The notes beneath the pieces were generated by a model, which was not told the DNA's origin, did no database searches, and saw nothing but the letters and a program-made list of their open reading frames with translations. Of a stretch of DNA of 64,000 nucleotides, positions 18,760 to 27,929 are shown one piece after another; the first letter of the stretch is position 1, and each line of letters starts with the position of its first letter. The position numbers were made by a program, and so were the translations under genes. The DNA is from Rhodothermales bacterium. GTDB lineage: Bacteria > Bacteroidota > Rhodothermia > Rhodothermales > VXPQ01. The stretch covers positions 186,001-250,000 of the forward strand of contig OX638295.1 of the NCBI GenBank assembly GCA_951812345.1, read 5' to 3'.

Positions 18760-19263
18760 TCAATTTCGATCCCCTTCCGACTTCAACGCGCTTAGTGCCT
18801 CCCAGCGTGGGTCTATGCTATTTTCCTGCGTTCCTTGCGGGACGCCGAACGTCATCGGGATGTCTATGTCCTCTGCCCCGGGAGCGACGCATCGCGTCGG
18901 CACCGCAAGCAAAATTGTGTCTCGCGTAACATCGGTAATATCCAGAACCCGATCGCTCGGGTCCAGTATCCTGACCTCGTTGCAACTGTCTTTCTTTTCG
19001 CTTGCGAATCCCGCGCAAGAGAACAGTACGCGATACGTACCCTCGATCACCTGATCGAAAGAACGCAACGTACGGTCGCATTCCAGCGTGGCCTGCGCTC
19101 GAATCGTCAGTGAAACGAAAATCCGGCCCTCGGCCACATCAAGGCGCGCCGCGACTTCCACATCCCGAAACGCCGAAGGATCCAATTTCAGCGCCTCGGC
19201 CTCCGGCCTGAACATTCGTTCATGTACTCCCGGCGCCAGCGCTTCGATACCTATCGCAAACAT
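18760..19263 (-). CDS. YceD/DUF177 family protein
   Basis: 167 residues with the DUF177 core: ARLDVAEGRIFVSLTIRAQA, the cysteine ATLECDRTLRSFDQVIEGTY and a second conserved segment ending IDPRWEALSALK. In bacteria and plants this family is linked to 23S rRNA accumulation and is encoded directly before rpmF, as here. It is the first gene of the minus-strand rpmF-plsX-fab run; upstream is the MITE-like element and the dnaA regulatory region. Confidence 0.9.
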   Translation of the reverse strand: MFAIGIEALAPGVHERMFRPEAEALKLDPSAFRDVEVAARLDVAEGRIFVSLTIRAQATLECDRTLRSFDQVIEGTYRVLFSCAGFASEKKDSCNEVRILDPSDRVLDITDVTRDTILLAVPTRCVAPGAEDIDIPMTFGVPQGTQENSIDPRWEALSALKSEGDRN

Positions 19264-19368
19264 GACAGCACGTCAAAATCTGTTCCATCAAACGAAGATA
19301 TGCACGCCAGCGTTCCGGGACAAAAATGATGCGGTGGATTCGCCAAAAAACCGTACAGTGTACCCTGC

Positions 19369-19628
19369 TAAGGATACTCTGATTAAGTCCGCGAAGTTCA
19401 GAGGCTGAAAGGGGTGCGCTGGCAAGGAATGACGAAGCAGTGTGGCAGGCCCCGCATAGTGAGGAATGACACGGCCAGCGTGCCCCTCGCAGCCTCACCG
19501 AAGGGCGCGTCACGCCCGCGATGCCCCGAATTCGCAGTGCTTCCCCTGATTCCGACGATGGAATCATCGTCATCTGTACTTGCGAACGTGACGTGCTGAG
19601 CGAAGCGGTTTTGGTCAGAGTATCCTTA
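19369..19628. mobile_element. MITE-like intergenic element, full copy (260 bp)
   Basis: Terminal inverted repeats TAAGGATACTCTGATTAA (19369-19386) and TTGGTCAGAGTATCCTTA (19611-19628) match as inverted repeats at 16 of 18 positions. Both ends have TA outside AGGATACTC, as expected of an IS630/Tc1-like TA target, though this is inference. Inside, a long stem can be drawn between AGGCTGAAAGGGGTGCGCT (from about 19402) and AGCGTGCCCCTCGCAGCCT (to about 19496). No transposase is encoded. Four partial relatives occur in the window (22609, 32559, 38228, 43975). Confidence 0.85.
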
Positions 19629-19768
19629 TGAAAACAGAGATTCCTTGTTGGCCCCGTATTCGAAATCAAGGGGTTCCGGCTTGTCTTTTGGCCCCGGAAT
19701 CGTTACCATCCTGCCATACGTTCCGCAGGAAAAAAGAAGGCGCCGTCGAGTATCAGGAGAGGAATTCC

Positions 19769-20022
19769 TCTGGATAACGCACAAAACGGTATGTTTGTGA
19801 GTAAGTTGTTGACAAATCTGCCTGGTCCCGTGGAGATAAGCAGCCAGCGATGACACCATTAAATGAGGTGTGTGGAAAAACACTTGGAAATTTGATTTAA
19901 GTCGTTTTTTCATAGATACTTACACAAAGGGAAAGCGGTGTGTATAACTTGTGAGCCTCTCAAGGAGAGGCCGAACATGGAACGTGCGGATTTTCGAGGG
20001 AATTATTCCCGGTTGTGAATAA
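19769..20022. promoter_or_regulatory. DnaA-box cluster upstream of dnaA
   Basis: Two perfect boxes of the TTATNCACA type on the minus strand: TTATACACA (19939-19947) and TTATTCACA (20014-20022, overlapping the first possible dnaA start codon). Near-matches with one mismatch are TTATCCAGA (19769-19777) and TTTTCCACA (19871-19879). The intervening sequence is AT-rich around 19880-19925. This fits DnaA autoregulation and could also be, or contribute to, an origin. The stretch between the MITE and dnaA contains no gene. Confidence 0.7.
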
Positions 20023-21289
20023 TTGGTGCATATCGGATAAGCCACGGCTATCCGGCGGGTTTTTCGACGATATGACCAACGAGAACGACAGCGTGAAACA
20101 GGACCATCCCAAAGCATCAGCACATCTGCCGGACAGTGCGGGGGAAAAACCGGCGCCTGTTCCCGGAGAAGCACCTCTTGCCGACCCGGCGACGCCAGAC
20201 CATTTCTTCAATGTTGCACCGAGCGCTTTTGAATCCGCGGACACGTTCTTTGTCGCATCGGGAATGCCACTCAACGGTTCGTACACCTTCGACCGATTCA
20301 TAGAAGGCGATTGCAACCAGTTCGCCCGCAGCGCCGCCCTGGCTATTGCACAGAAGCCCCGGCATACGACCTTTAACCCGTTGCTGATCTATGGAGGCGT
20401 CGGGTTAGGAAAAACGCACCTGGTTCAGGCCATTGGTAACCACGTCCGCCAGCACAGCAACTACAAGGTCCTGTACACGTCGAGCGATCATTTCACCTCG
20501 GACTATATGCAATCGCTCCGGACAAATCGGAACAACGAGTTTGTCGCGTTCTACAGCAGCATAGACCTGCTAATCATCGACGACATCCAGTTCTTCAGTG
20601 ATCAGGAAAAAACGCAGGAAGGACTCTTCCACATCTTCAACATCCTCCACCAGGCCGGAAAACAAATCGTTTTTTCGACAGACCGGGCCCCGCAGGAAAT
20701 TTCCGGGGTGGCGGACCGGCTGCTTTCACGGTTTCAGGGAGGACTCGTCGCTGACCTACAGCAACCGGAATTGGAAACGCGCATCGCTATTCTCAATCGC
20801 AAGGCCAATGATCAGGGTATCGCCATCCCGTACGCATTTATCGAATTCATTGCGCACCATGTCAAGAACAACGTCCGCGAGTTGGAAAGTGCACTGATCC
20901 GGCTATTGGCGCACGCCTCGCTGCACCGGCGGGAAATAGATATCCCGCTCATCCGGGAAGTGCTGGGCGAACTGCCCATCGACACGAGTGCGAAACCGAC
21001 CGTGGAAGAAATCCGTCGCATCACCTGCGAATACCTTGGGGTCCCTGAAGACCTGGTGCTTGGTCGGGGCCGAAGGCGCGAGATTGTTCAGGCACGGCAC
21101 GTAGGTATGTACTTCAGCAAACAACTGACAGGGCATTCCCTCGCCACGATAGGAAGGTATTTCGGCGGTAAGGATCATTCGACCGTGATTCATGCCTGCC
21201 GGGGCGTGGAGAATCACATGGAGACAGATCCGAACTTCCGGCAAACGCTCAAACGAATCCGTCAGGAAATTGAGATACGTCACCGGTGA
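20015..21289 (+). CDS. dnaA: DnaA, chromosomal replication initiator, lacking a recognisable domain I
   Basis: ATP-dependent initiator that binds DnaA boxes and opens oriC. AAA+ motifs: YGGVGLGKTHLVQAIGNH (Walker A, residues 127-134), LLIIDDIQF (Walker B), STDRAP (sensor 1) and VADRLLSRFQGGL. The DNA-binding domain carries VGMYFSKQLTGHSLATIGRY then GGKDHSTVIHAC. At 424 residues (405 from the ATG at 20072) it is shorter than typical, because residues 1-85 are a Pro/Ala-rich linker rather than the globular helicase-interacting domain I. GTG 20015 and ATG 20072 both lack a strong ribosome site. Confidence 0.96.
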   Translation: MNNWCISDKPRLSGGFFDDMTNENDSVKQDHPKASAHLPDSAGEKPAPVPGEAPLADPATPDHFFNVAPSAFESADTFFVASGMPLNGSYTFDRFIEGDCNQFARSAALAIAQKPRHTTFNPLLIYGGVGLGKTHLVQAIGNHVRQHSNYKVLYTSSDHFTSDYMQSLRTNRNNEFVAFYSSIDLLIIDDIQFFSDQEKTQEGLFHIFNILHQAGKQIVFSTDRAPQEISGVADRLLSRFQGGLVADLQQPELETRIAILNRKANDQGIAIPYAFIEFIAHHVKNNVRELESALIRLLAHASLHRREIDIPLIREVLGELPIDTSAKPTVEEIRRITCEYLGVPEDLVLGRGRRREIVQARHVGMYFSKQLTGHSLATIGRYFGGKDHSTVIHACRGVENHMETDPNFRQTLKRIRQEIEIRHR

Positions 21290-21408
21290 TTCTTTCGCCT
21301 GCGTATTGCTATCTTATGTTAGGAACATGGGCATGGCTATATTTCGCTAACCGCAGTGCTGCAAGCCGCCGCACACTTGCCACTTAAGGGATCGATACCA
21401 TTAACACT

Positions 21409-22527
21409 ATGAAATTTACCGCCTCCAGCGCCAACCTTCTCAAGGCGCTGACTACCGCCGGGGGAGCCGTCCCCACAAAAAGCACCCTTCCTATTCTGGA
21501 GTGCATTCTTTTCGAACAGATTGATGAAACGTGCCTCAGCCTGAGCGCAACGGATCTGGAGGTCACTATCGTACAGCGGGTCGAAGTACAATTTGAAGAC
21601 AAACAGATTCAACGTATAGCCGTGCCGGCCCGGCGCCTGCTGGACACGCTGCGCGCCCTGCCCGAAGTACCGATTTCCTTCGAGGCGGATGACGAATTTC
21701 GCATCGTGCTCAAAACCGATGTGGGCGAATACAAAATGTCCGGACACGACGGGAGCGACTACCCGTCCCTGCCCGAACTCGACCCGGAACACAGCATAGA
21801 AACAACCGGCGATCTGATCCGCCGTGCGATCGACAAGACGAGTTTCGCTGTCAGCAAGGACGCACTGCGCCCGGCCATGATGGGGGTGTATTTTCAGATC
21901 GGCCTGGAACCGGGACGGGCCGTTGCGACGGACGGACACCGCCTTGTCCGTATGCAAATCGACTCCATGACGGCGCAGGAAGATGTCAACTTCATCATTC
22001 CGGAAAAAGCCATCTCACTGGCCAGCAAGGTCCTTTCCGGAGAAACATGCACCATTCTCGTGGACGCAGGGTACGCAGGCTTCGTTGCCGGCAACACGCG
22101 CATCCTTGTGCGGCTTATCGCCGAAGCATACCCCAACTACGAAGCCGTTATACCGAAAGACAACGATAAGCGGATTGTTGTGGAGCGGAACGCACTGCTC
22201 GCCGCTGTGAAACGCGTTAGCTTGTATTCGTCCAGTCTAACGCCTCAGATAAGCCTGAAGCTCAGGGCAAACCACATCGAAATCGATGCACAGGATATTG
22301 AGCGGGCGAGCGAAGCGCATGAAACCGTACCATGCGAATACAACAGCGAGCCGATGGCTATCGGATTCAATGCAACCTATCTGAACGAGGTCCTGGGGCA
22401 CATCGACGACGATGAAGTCGTCATTGAGTTCAGTTCTCCAAACCGCGCCGGCGTCGTTACGCCGCAAACCCAGCGGGACGGCGAACATGTCTTGATGCTC
22501 ATCATGCCGGTGATGTTGAACAACTGA
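21409..22527 (+). CDS. dnaN: DnaN, DNA polymerase III beta sliding clamp
   Basis: 372-residue clamp that tethers polymerase III. It begins MKFTASSANLLKALTTAGG and has VPTKSTLPILECILFE, DGSDYPSLPEL and FAVSKDALRPAMMGVYF in order. The C-terminus ends VLMLIMPVMLNN, the position of the clamp's protein-binding pocket. It lies 119 nt after dnaA, the usual dnaA-dnaN order. A fragment of the repeat element starts 82 nt after its stop. Confidence 0.98.
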   Translation: MKFTASSANLLKALTTAGGAVPTKSTLPILECILFEQIDETCLSLSATDLEVTIVQRVEVQFEDKQIQRIAVPARRLLDTLRALPEVPISFEADDEFRIVLKTDVGEYKMSGHDGSDYPSLPELDPEHSIETTGDLIRRAIDKTSFAVSKDALRPAMMGVYFQIGLEPGRAVATDGHRLVRMQIDSMTAQEDVNFIIPEKAISLASKVLSGETCTILVDAGYAGFVAGNTRILVRLIAEAYPNYEAVIPKDNDKRIVVERNALLAAVKRVSLYSSSLTPQISLKLRANHIEIDAQDIERASEAHETVPCEYNSEPMAIGFNATYLNEVLGHIDDDEVVIEFSSPNRAGVVTPQTQRDGEHVLMLIMPVMLNN

Positions 22528-22608
22528 AAAGTCACAGGGGGGCGGGCCCGGCGCCATTATCCTCTCGCGTCTGCCCCTCGGAAGACGAACAGGCACAGCA
22601 CCCATCTT

Positions 22609-22685
22609 TAAGGATACTCTGATTAAGTCCGCGACGTTCAGAGGCTGAGAGGGGTGCGCTGGCAAGAAATGACGAAGCAGTGTGC
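22609..22685 (+). mobile_element. MITE-like element, left-end fragment
   Basis: TAAGGATACTCTGATTAAG followed by GTTCAGAGGCTGAGAGG and CTGGCAAGAAATGACGAAG matches the left 77 bp of the full copy at 19369 with few differences. The right half and second terminal repeat are absent. It abuts the 3' end of the decayed sigma-factor gene. Confidence 0.85.
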
Positions 22686-22704
22686 CCTGCCCAAGAGTAT
22701 TACT

Positions 22705-23215
22705 TTATTCGAAATTCTTCAGAAATTCCGCATCTTCCCGCAAACGTTTGATTGCTTTGTAAATAAATGCGCGAATGGTCGGAAGCGGCCGGCCCGTCCG
22801 TTGCGCGATCTCCGCATACGATAATCCTGAGAGAAAGCGACGGGGCATGTTCGATCGGTATGTGGTGGCGTCTTGAGCGAAGATAGTTTCGGAACGTATT
22901 CTTGCACACCACGCTGACCCAACTCGCATAACGCGAGGGCTCCCTGATCTGGGCTTCCCGCGCTTCCGTTTTACGAAACGCGGTCTCGATGAGCATATCC
23001 AGATCAACAGCGCTCCAGGATGCTTCCTGAATGAATTTCACCAGAAAATATCTTCGGATGAAACAGTACGTCCATAATTGAATCACCTCGCGCTCATGCG
23101 CATCTCCCGAGGCGTGCCAGTGTAAATAGGTTGCGTTTATTGAGGGTATGTCGTCGAGATGAAAAGGTAGGGTAGCCACCAATTCGTCCAGCGACTCAAA
23201 GGATGAGTACAGCAT
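22705..23215 (-). pseudogene. Decayed sigma-70 family (ECF-like) sigma factor
   Basis: The 5' part (frame starting at 23215) encodes a sigma region-2-like stretch: CFIRRYFLVKFIQEASW, LDMLIETAFRKTE and ASWVSVVCKNTFRNYLRSRR. The region-4 helix-turn-helix, GLSYAEIAQRTGRPLPTIRA then IYKAIKRLRED, is in a different frame ending at 22705. The spacer between regions 2 and 4 is much shorter than in intact relatives. A frameshift plus an internal deletion therefore best explains the locus. It could be a sequencing error only if the missing spacer is also natural, which is unlikely. Confidence 0.7.
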
Positions 23216-23541
23216 CGATAACTTGTCGACGGACGTGGAAATAAAGCGGACAACGGAAAACCCCGCACCAGCGACACGGTCGAAGTGAGCTCTGGCCGAT
23301 CAAAGACGCCACAAGACTGCTACATGTAACAGCGGTCAGCATCTGCATGGAAGGACTTGACGTAATACTCAAAAGGCCGTATCTTCCTTGGCTACGATAG
23401 TTCGTAGCCGATGTCTTAGGAGTCGTCTGGACAATCCATTGGAATGATCCGACACCACGGAACCGCCTTGATCGGTACCTGCGCGGTGACATCAGGCTAA
23501 AGATGTGCTGCGTTAATGATAGAAGATAAACAAATTTAACC
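23216..23541 (+). promoter_or_regulatory. 326-nt gene-free leader of the rplM operon with a candidate promoter
   Basis: No credible gene is present. TTGACG (23357-23362) and TATCTT (23380-23385) are spaced by 17 nt, matching a sigma-70-type promoter, about 155 nt before the rplM ATG. A long untranslated leader is common for ribosomal-protein operons, but no conserved leader structure is recognised here. Confidence 0.35.
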
Positions 23542-23985
23542 ATGGATGCGAACAGCTTCAAAACTTATTCTGCCAAGCCCGGCGACATCGAGCGTACATG
23601 GTACGTTGTCGACGCCAGCCAGCAGGTAGTCGGACGACTTGCATCGCGCATCGCCTCTATTCTGCGCGGAAAACATAATCCGCGATTCACGCCTCATGTG
23701 GATACCGGCGATTTTGTGATTGTCGTAAATGCAGACCAGGTCCGCCTCACCGGCAAAAAGGAAACGATGAAGGAGTACTTTCGTTACAGCGGATATCCAG
23801 GCGGCGAGCGGTTCACAACGCCCGAGGAAATGCGCGCCTCCAAACCGGATTTTATCGTGCGTAACGCCGTTCGGGGAATGATGCCGAAAGGCCCCCTCGG
23901 TCGTCAGATGCTTAAAAAACTTAAGGTGTATGCAGGCCCGACTCATCCGCACGCGGCGCAGCAACCCAAAGAACTCACCATATAA
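23542..23985 (+). CDS. rplM: Ribosomal protein uL13
   Basis: 147-residue large-subunit protein. It shows [38 protein letters not shown] and the family signature [20 protein letters not shown]. First gene of the rplM-rpsI-rpsB-tsf-pyrH-frr run, with 26 nt to rpsI. Confidence 0.98.
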   Translation: MDANSFKTYSAKPGDIERTWYVVDASQQVVGRLASRIASILRGKHNPRFTPHVDTGDFVIVVNADQVRLTGKKETMKEYFRYSGYPGGERFTTPEEMRASKPDFIVRNAVRGMMPKGPLGRQMLKKLKVYAGPTHPHAAQQPKELTI

Positions 23986-24011
23986 CCAGCGAAAAGACGA
24001 TTCCTTAGTTC

Positions 24012-24407
24012 ATGGCAGGACCTGTTCAGAACATCGGCTTAGGCCGTCGGAAAACATCCACCGCGCGCGTCTATCTGCGCGCCGGCAACGGTCAGGTGAC
24101 GATCAACCGCCGTCCCTACGAGATGTATTTTCCACTCGACTGGCGGCGCAAAATCATCTTCCAGCCCTTTGAGGCGACCGGTACAACCGGACAATTCGAC
24201 ATACTGGTCAATGTAAAAGGCGGGGGCTTGACGGGGCAGGTCGAAGCCATCCGCCTCGGCGTGGCTCGTGCGCTGGTTGATTTCAACGAAGATTTCAAAA
24301 AACCTCTTCGCGACGCCGGACTGCTTACCCGGGACGACCGCATGGTCGAACGCAAGAAGTACGGCCGCCCGAAGGCCCGCAAACGGTTCCAGTTCAGCAA
24401 GCGGTAA
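24012..24407 (+). CDS. rpsI: Ribosomal protein uS9
   Basis: 131-residue small-subunit protein whose C-terminal tail reaches the P site. It has IGLGRRKTSTARVYLRAGNG, GQVEAIRLGVARALVDF and ends KYGRPKARKRFQFSKR, the invariant basic tail. It directly follows rplM, the universal pairing. Confidence 0.98.
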   Translation: MAGPVQNIGLGRRKTSTARVYLRAGNGQVTINRRPYEMYFPLDWRRKIIFQPFEATGTTGQFDILVNVKGGGLTGQVEAIRLGVARALVDFNEDFKKPLRDAGLLTRDDRMVERKKYGRPKARKRFQFSKR

Positions 24408-24535
24408 CGCATGCATCGGACAAACCGTTTTTAATCACACATACCGCCTGACATGCAACAGGGTGGCCGGGGTACCGGTCATGTTTCATGAGGGACGACG
24501 GTAGAGGAACAAACCCGGCGGATTCCGCCCTATTC

Positions 24536-25342
24536 ATGAGCGAAACGACACCCGCAACGACAGTCCCCGAGCCCGGAGCAGCCCCGCAGGAGACCCCTGA
24601 AACCGGACAGAAATCCGGATACCAGGTCAGCATCGAGCAACTCCTTAAAGCAGGTACGCATTTCGGGCACCTCACGTCCCGCTGGAATCCGAAGATGAAG
24701 AAATACATCTTCATGCAGCGGAACAACATCCATATCATCGACCTGATGCAAACACAGGCGATGCTGAACACGGCTGCAGAAGCGGCCGCTCGTTTTGCGC
24801 GCCTCGGCAGACCGCTCCTCTTCGTAGGCACGAAAAAACAAGCCAGGGAAACGGTCCGTACATTTGCGGAATCGTGCGACTCTCCGTACGTGGTTGAACG
24901 CTGGCTTGGCGGCACGCTGACGAATTTCCAGACCATTCGCGGGAGTATCCGGCGCATGGACGAACTGGCCAGATTCGAGGAAGATGAATCTTTCCAGACA
25001 CTCAAGAAAAAGGAGCGGCTCATGCATAGTCGCGAGCACGAAAAGCTCGTGAAAGTGCTCAGTGGTATAGCCACCATGCCGCGTCTGCCGGGAGCGGCTT
25101 TTGTGGTGGACATCAACCGGGAACACATTGCTGTAAAAGAGGCACGCAAGCTCGGCATACCAATCATTGCAATGATCGATACGAACTGCGATCCGGACCT
25201 GGTCGATTACCCGATCCCGGCCAATGACGACGCGCTCAAGTCGATCCAGCTTGTCACTTCCGTCATCGCCAATGCGGTGAACGAAGGCAAGCGCGCGAAA
25301 GAAATCAAGGAAGCCAACGAAGACAAAAAGCGGAAATCCTGA
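24536..25342 (+). CDS. rpsB: Ribosomal protein uS2
   Basis: Small-subunit protein with the S2 signature QLLKAGTHFGHLTSRWNPKM, then FVGTKKQARETV, WLGGTLTNFQTIRGSI and IPIIAMIDTNCDPDLVDYPI. ATG 24536 (MSETTPATTVPEP) is chosen; an upstream in-frame ATG at 24488 would add 16 residues and neither has a clear ribosome site. An N-terminal Pro/Thr-rich extension of about 30 residues precedes the globular domain. It is followed by tsf, the conserved rpsB-tsf pair. Confidence 0.96.
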   Translation: MSETTPATTVPEPGAAPQETPETGQKSGYQVSIEQLLKAGTHFGHLTSRWNPKMKKYIFMQRNNIHIIDLMQTQAMLNTAAEAAARFARLGRPLLFVGTKKQARETVRTFAESCDSPYVVERWLGGTLTNFQTIRGSIRRMDELARFEEDESFQTLKKKERLMHSREHEKLVKVLSGIATMPRLPGAAFVVDINREHIAVKEARKLGIPIIAMIDTNCDPDLVDYPIPANDDALKSIQLVTSVIANAVNEGKRAKEIKEANEDKKRKS

Positions 25343-25413
25343 CGAACCGACGATCCTTGCAGCCGCACGGATCGCTTATCCCGTGAATTCCGCTTAGAAG
25401 ACGAGAAACGACC

Positions 25414-26244
25414 ATGACTATAACGGCAGCCGACGTCAAACAACTCCGTGAAATCACGGGGGTCGGCATGATGGACTGCAAAAAAGCACTCCAGGAAGCG
25501 AACGGCGATCTGGAAGCCGCCGTGGATATTCTGCGCAAAAAAGGACAGAAGGTGGCGGAAAAACGAGCCACCCGGGAAGCCAATGAGGGCCTCGTTGTGG
25601 CTGCGCTTTCCGACGACGGGAAAAGGGGTGCGCTCCTCGAACTCAACTGCGAAACCGACTTCGTCGCGAGGAATGAGGAGTTCGAACAACTTGCCGAAGC
25701 AATCGCCCGGATCGTACTGGAAAAAGCGCCGCAGGATACCGATGCATTGCATGGTGTCGAGTTTGCGGGGGGCCGGACTGTGGAACAGACCCTGGTGGAA
25801 GCAACGGGTAAGATCGGCGAAAAGATTGTCGCGCGTCGGTTTGCCCTGCTTGAAAGTGAAGACGGGCGAATCGTTGCCTATATTCACCCGGGCTCCCGTC
25901 TCGGTGTCCTTGTGGACATGTACGGAAACGGTCAAGTGGAAGACGCCGGAACTGACGTGGCCATGCAGGTGGCCGCTATGAATCCTGTCGCCACCACCAC
26001 GGAAGATGTCCCCGAGAGCGTCAAGGAAAAAGAGCTTGAGATCGCGCGGGAATCCGCCCGGAACGAAGGCAAACCGGATCACATTATTGACCGAATCGCC
26101 ACCGGTAAGCTGGAACGGTACTTCAAGGATCATGTGCTGGTCGAACAACCTTTCGTCAAGGATTCCTCGATGAGTGTAAAGGCCATGCTACACAAAGCGG
26201 GGGCTGGCGTACGCCAGTTCGTTCGTTTCGCGCTGGGAGAATAA
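25414..26244 (+). CDS. tsf: Elongation factor Ts
   Basis: Nucleotide-exchange factor for EF-Tu, 276 residues. The N-terminal UBA-like domain reads [20 protein letters not shown], followed by [20 protein letters not shown]. The core contains [15 protein letters not shown], the TDFV motif that contacts EF-Tu. A short C-terminal segment ends [12 protein letters not shown]. It lies 71 nt after rpsB and 20 nt before pyrH. Confidence 0.98.
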   Translation: MTITAADVKQLREITGVGMMDCKKALQEANGDLEAAVDILRKKGQKVAEKRATREANEGLVVAALSDDGKRGALLELNCETDFVARNEEFEQLAEAIARIVLEKAPQDTDALHGVEFAGGRTVEQTLVEATGKIGEKIVARRFALLESEDGRIVAYIHPGSRLGVLVDMYGNGQVEDAGTDVAMQVAAMNPVATTTEDVPESVKEKELEIARESARNEGKPDHIIDRIATGKLERYFKDHVLVEQPFVKDSSMSVKAMLHKAGAGVRQFVRFALGE

Positions 26245-26264
26245 TCTCCTATCCCCCTGAAATC

Positions 26265-27017
26265 ATGGCAAGCGACACGCACCGCAGCACATACAAGCGT
26301 ATTCTGCTGAAACTGAGCGGGGAAGCGTTGCTGGGCGCCCGGTCGTACGGCATTGATCCCGATGTGCTTGCCGGATACGCACGGGAGATCGAAACCATTG
26401 TGGAACGCGGGGTAGAGGTGGCTGTCGTAATCGGCGGCGGCAACATTTTTCGCGGCGTTCGAACCGCCCATGCCGGTATGACCCGCGCACATGCTGATTA
26501 CATGGGTATGCTTGCCACGATGATCAATGCCATGGCGTTGCAAGACGCTCTCGAGCAGGCGGGCCTCCAGACACGGTTGCAATCCAGCATAAAGATGGAG
26601 GAAATCGCCGAGCCGTTCATCCGGCGCCGGGCTATCCGCCATCTGGAAAAAGGGCGGGTGGTCATTTTCGGCGCCGGCACCGGGAATCCGTACTTCACGA
26701 CCGACACAGCCGCTGCGCTTCGGGCCCTCGAAATCGAAGCCGACGTCCTCCTGAAAGGTACGCGTGTCGCAGGTATTTTTTCGGCGGATCCGGAAGCCGA
26801 CCCGGATGCGAAAATGTACGATGAAATTGCCGGGGATGAGGTCATTCGCAGGGATCTCCGCATCATGGATATCACTGCCTTCACCCTCTGCCGTGAATCG
26901 AAAATGCCGATCCTTGTGTTCAATGTGAATGAGCCGGGCAATCTGCAAAGCATCGTCTCCGGCAAGCGCATCGGCACCGTCGTTCACTGGAACGAAAACC
27001 CGGCGACAGCGACCTGA
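26265..27017 (+). CDS. pyrH: PyrH, uridylate kinase
   Basis: UMP kinase of pyrimidine synthesis, 250 residues of the amino-acid-kinase fold. Motifs: [64 protein letters not shown] and the C-terminal [19 protein letters not shown]. It lies between tsf and frr, the classical order in bacteria. Confidence 0.98.
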   Translation: MASDTHRSTYKRILLKLSGEALLGARSYGIDPDVLAGYAREIETIVERGVEVAVVIGGGNIFRGVRTAHAGMTRAHADYMGMLATMINAMALQDALEQAGLQTRLQSSIKMEEIAEPFIRRRAIRHLEKGRVVIFGAGTGNPYFTTDTAAALRALEIEADVLLKGTRVAGIFSADPEADPDAKMYDEIAGDEVIRRDLRIMDITAFTLCRESKMPILVFNVNEPGNLQSIVSGKRIGTVVHWNENPATAT

Positions 27018-27070
27018 AAACTTGAGGGGTATGCAGGAACGGAAATGTTCTCCTTCACACGAGTCCAGCC

Positions 27071-27640
27071 ATGATCAATGAGCATCTCAAGGCGCTCCTC
27101 CAAGAGGCCGAAGAACACATGGAGAAAAGCCTTGAATGGTTACGGGGCGAACTGCATGTTATCCGGGCGGGGCGGGCCACGCCGGCCATGATCGAAAACT
27201 TGCGGGTGGATTACTACGGCGCCCAGACCCCGCTGAACCAGATTGCGAGCATCGGCGCCCCGCAGCCCGACTTGCTCACCGTACAACCGTGGGACCGGGG
27301 TGCGCTCGAAGCAATCGAAAAAAGCATTATAGCGTCGAATACCGGACTCAATCCGTCGAACGATGGCGCCATGATTCGCATCCCGGTACCACCGCTTTCG
27401 GAGGAGCGGCGGCGGGACCTCGTCAAAACGGCAAAAAGCCGAGGGGAAGACGCAAAAATCGGCATTCGCAATATTCGCCGTGACGTCAAGGACAAAATGC
27501 GCAAGATGGGCGAGGCGGAGCATATTCCGGAAGACATGCTGTTTGAAGGAGGCGAGCAACTGCAGGAAATCACGGACCGTTTGACAGACCTTGTCGACTC
27601 GCTTACCGCCCGCAAGGAAGAAGAAATCATGGAGGTATAA
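27071..27640 (+). CDS. frr: Ribosome recycling factor
   Basis: Splits post-termination ribosomes together with EF-G. The 189-residue protein has the full domain set: LRGELHVIRAGRATPAMIEN, YYGAQTPLNQIASIG, NDGAMIRIPVPPLSEERRRD and RNIRRDVKDKMRKMG. Last gene of the translation operon; tRNA-Ser follows 95 nt later on the same strand. Confidence 0.98.
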   Translation: MINEHLKALLQEAEEHMEKSLEWLRGELHVIRAGRATPAMIENLRVDYYGAQTPLNQIASIGAPQPDLLTVQPWDRGALEAIEKSIIASNTGLNPSNDGAMIRIPVPPLSEERRRDLVKTAKSRGEDAKIGIRNIRRDVKDKMRKMGEAEHIPEDMLFEGGEQLQEITDRLTDLVDSLTARKEEEIMEV

Positions 27641-27735
27641 TCCGGCCTTGTATCAGGCGACACAGCCCTGACATGGCAATATCCCGGAACGAACTCCCTG
27701 GCTCTTCAAGTACAAGTGATCGTTTACAATGCCCC

Positions 27736-27827
<92 letters not shown>

Positions 27828-27929
27828 CGTAATACCAGGATGTCTTCCTGATCGGTATCTTCCCCGGCTGCCCGCGCCGCGAAAACGAACCCCGGCAAGC
27901 AATGCTTCCCGGAGAAACGCCGCACCCGC

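Noticed and set aside
19220..19669. Open frame of 149 codons on the minus strand across the MITE-like element
   Set aside because: It reads through both terminal repeats and part of the DUF177 gene; the sequence is explained as a repeat, not protein.
23196..23561. 121-codon minus-strand frame upstream of rplM
   Set aside because: It overlaps the rplM start and has no family features; the region behaves as an operon leader.
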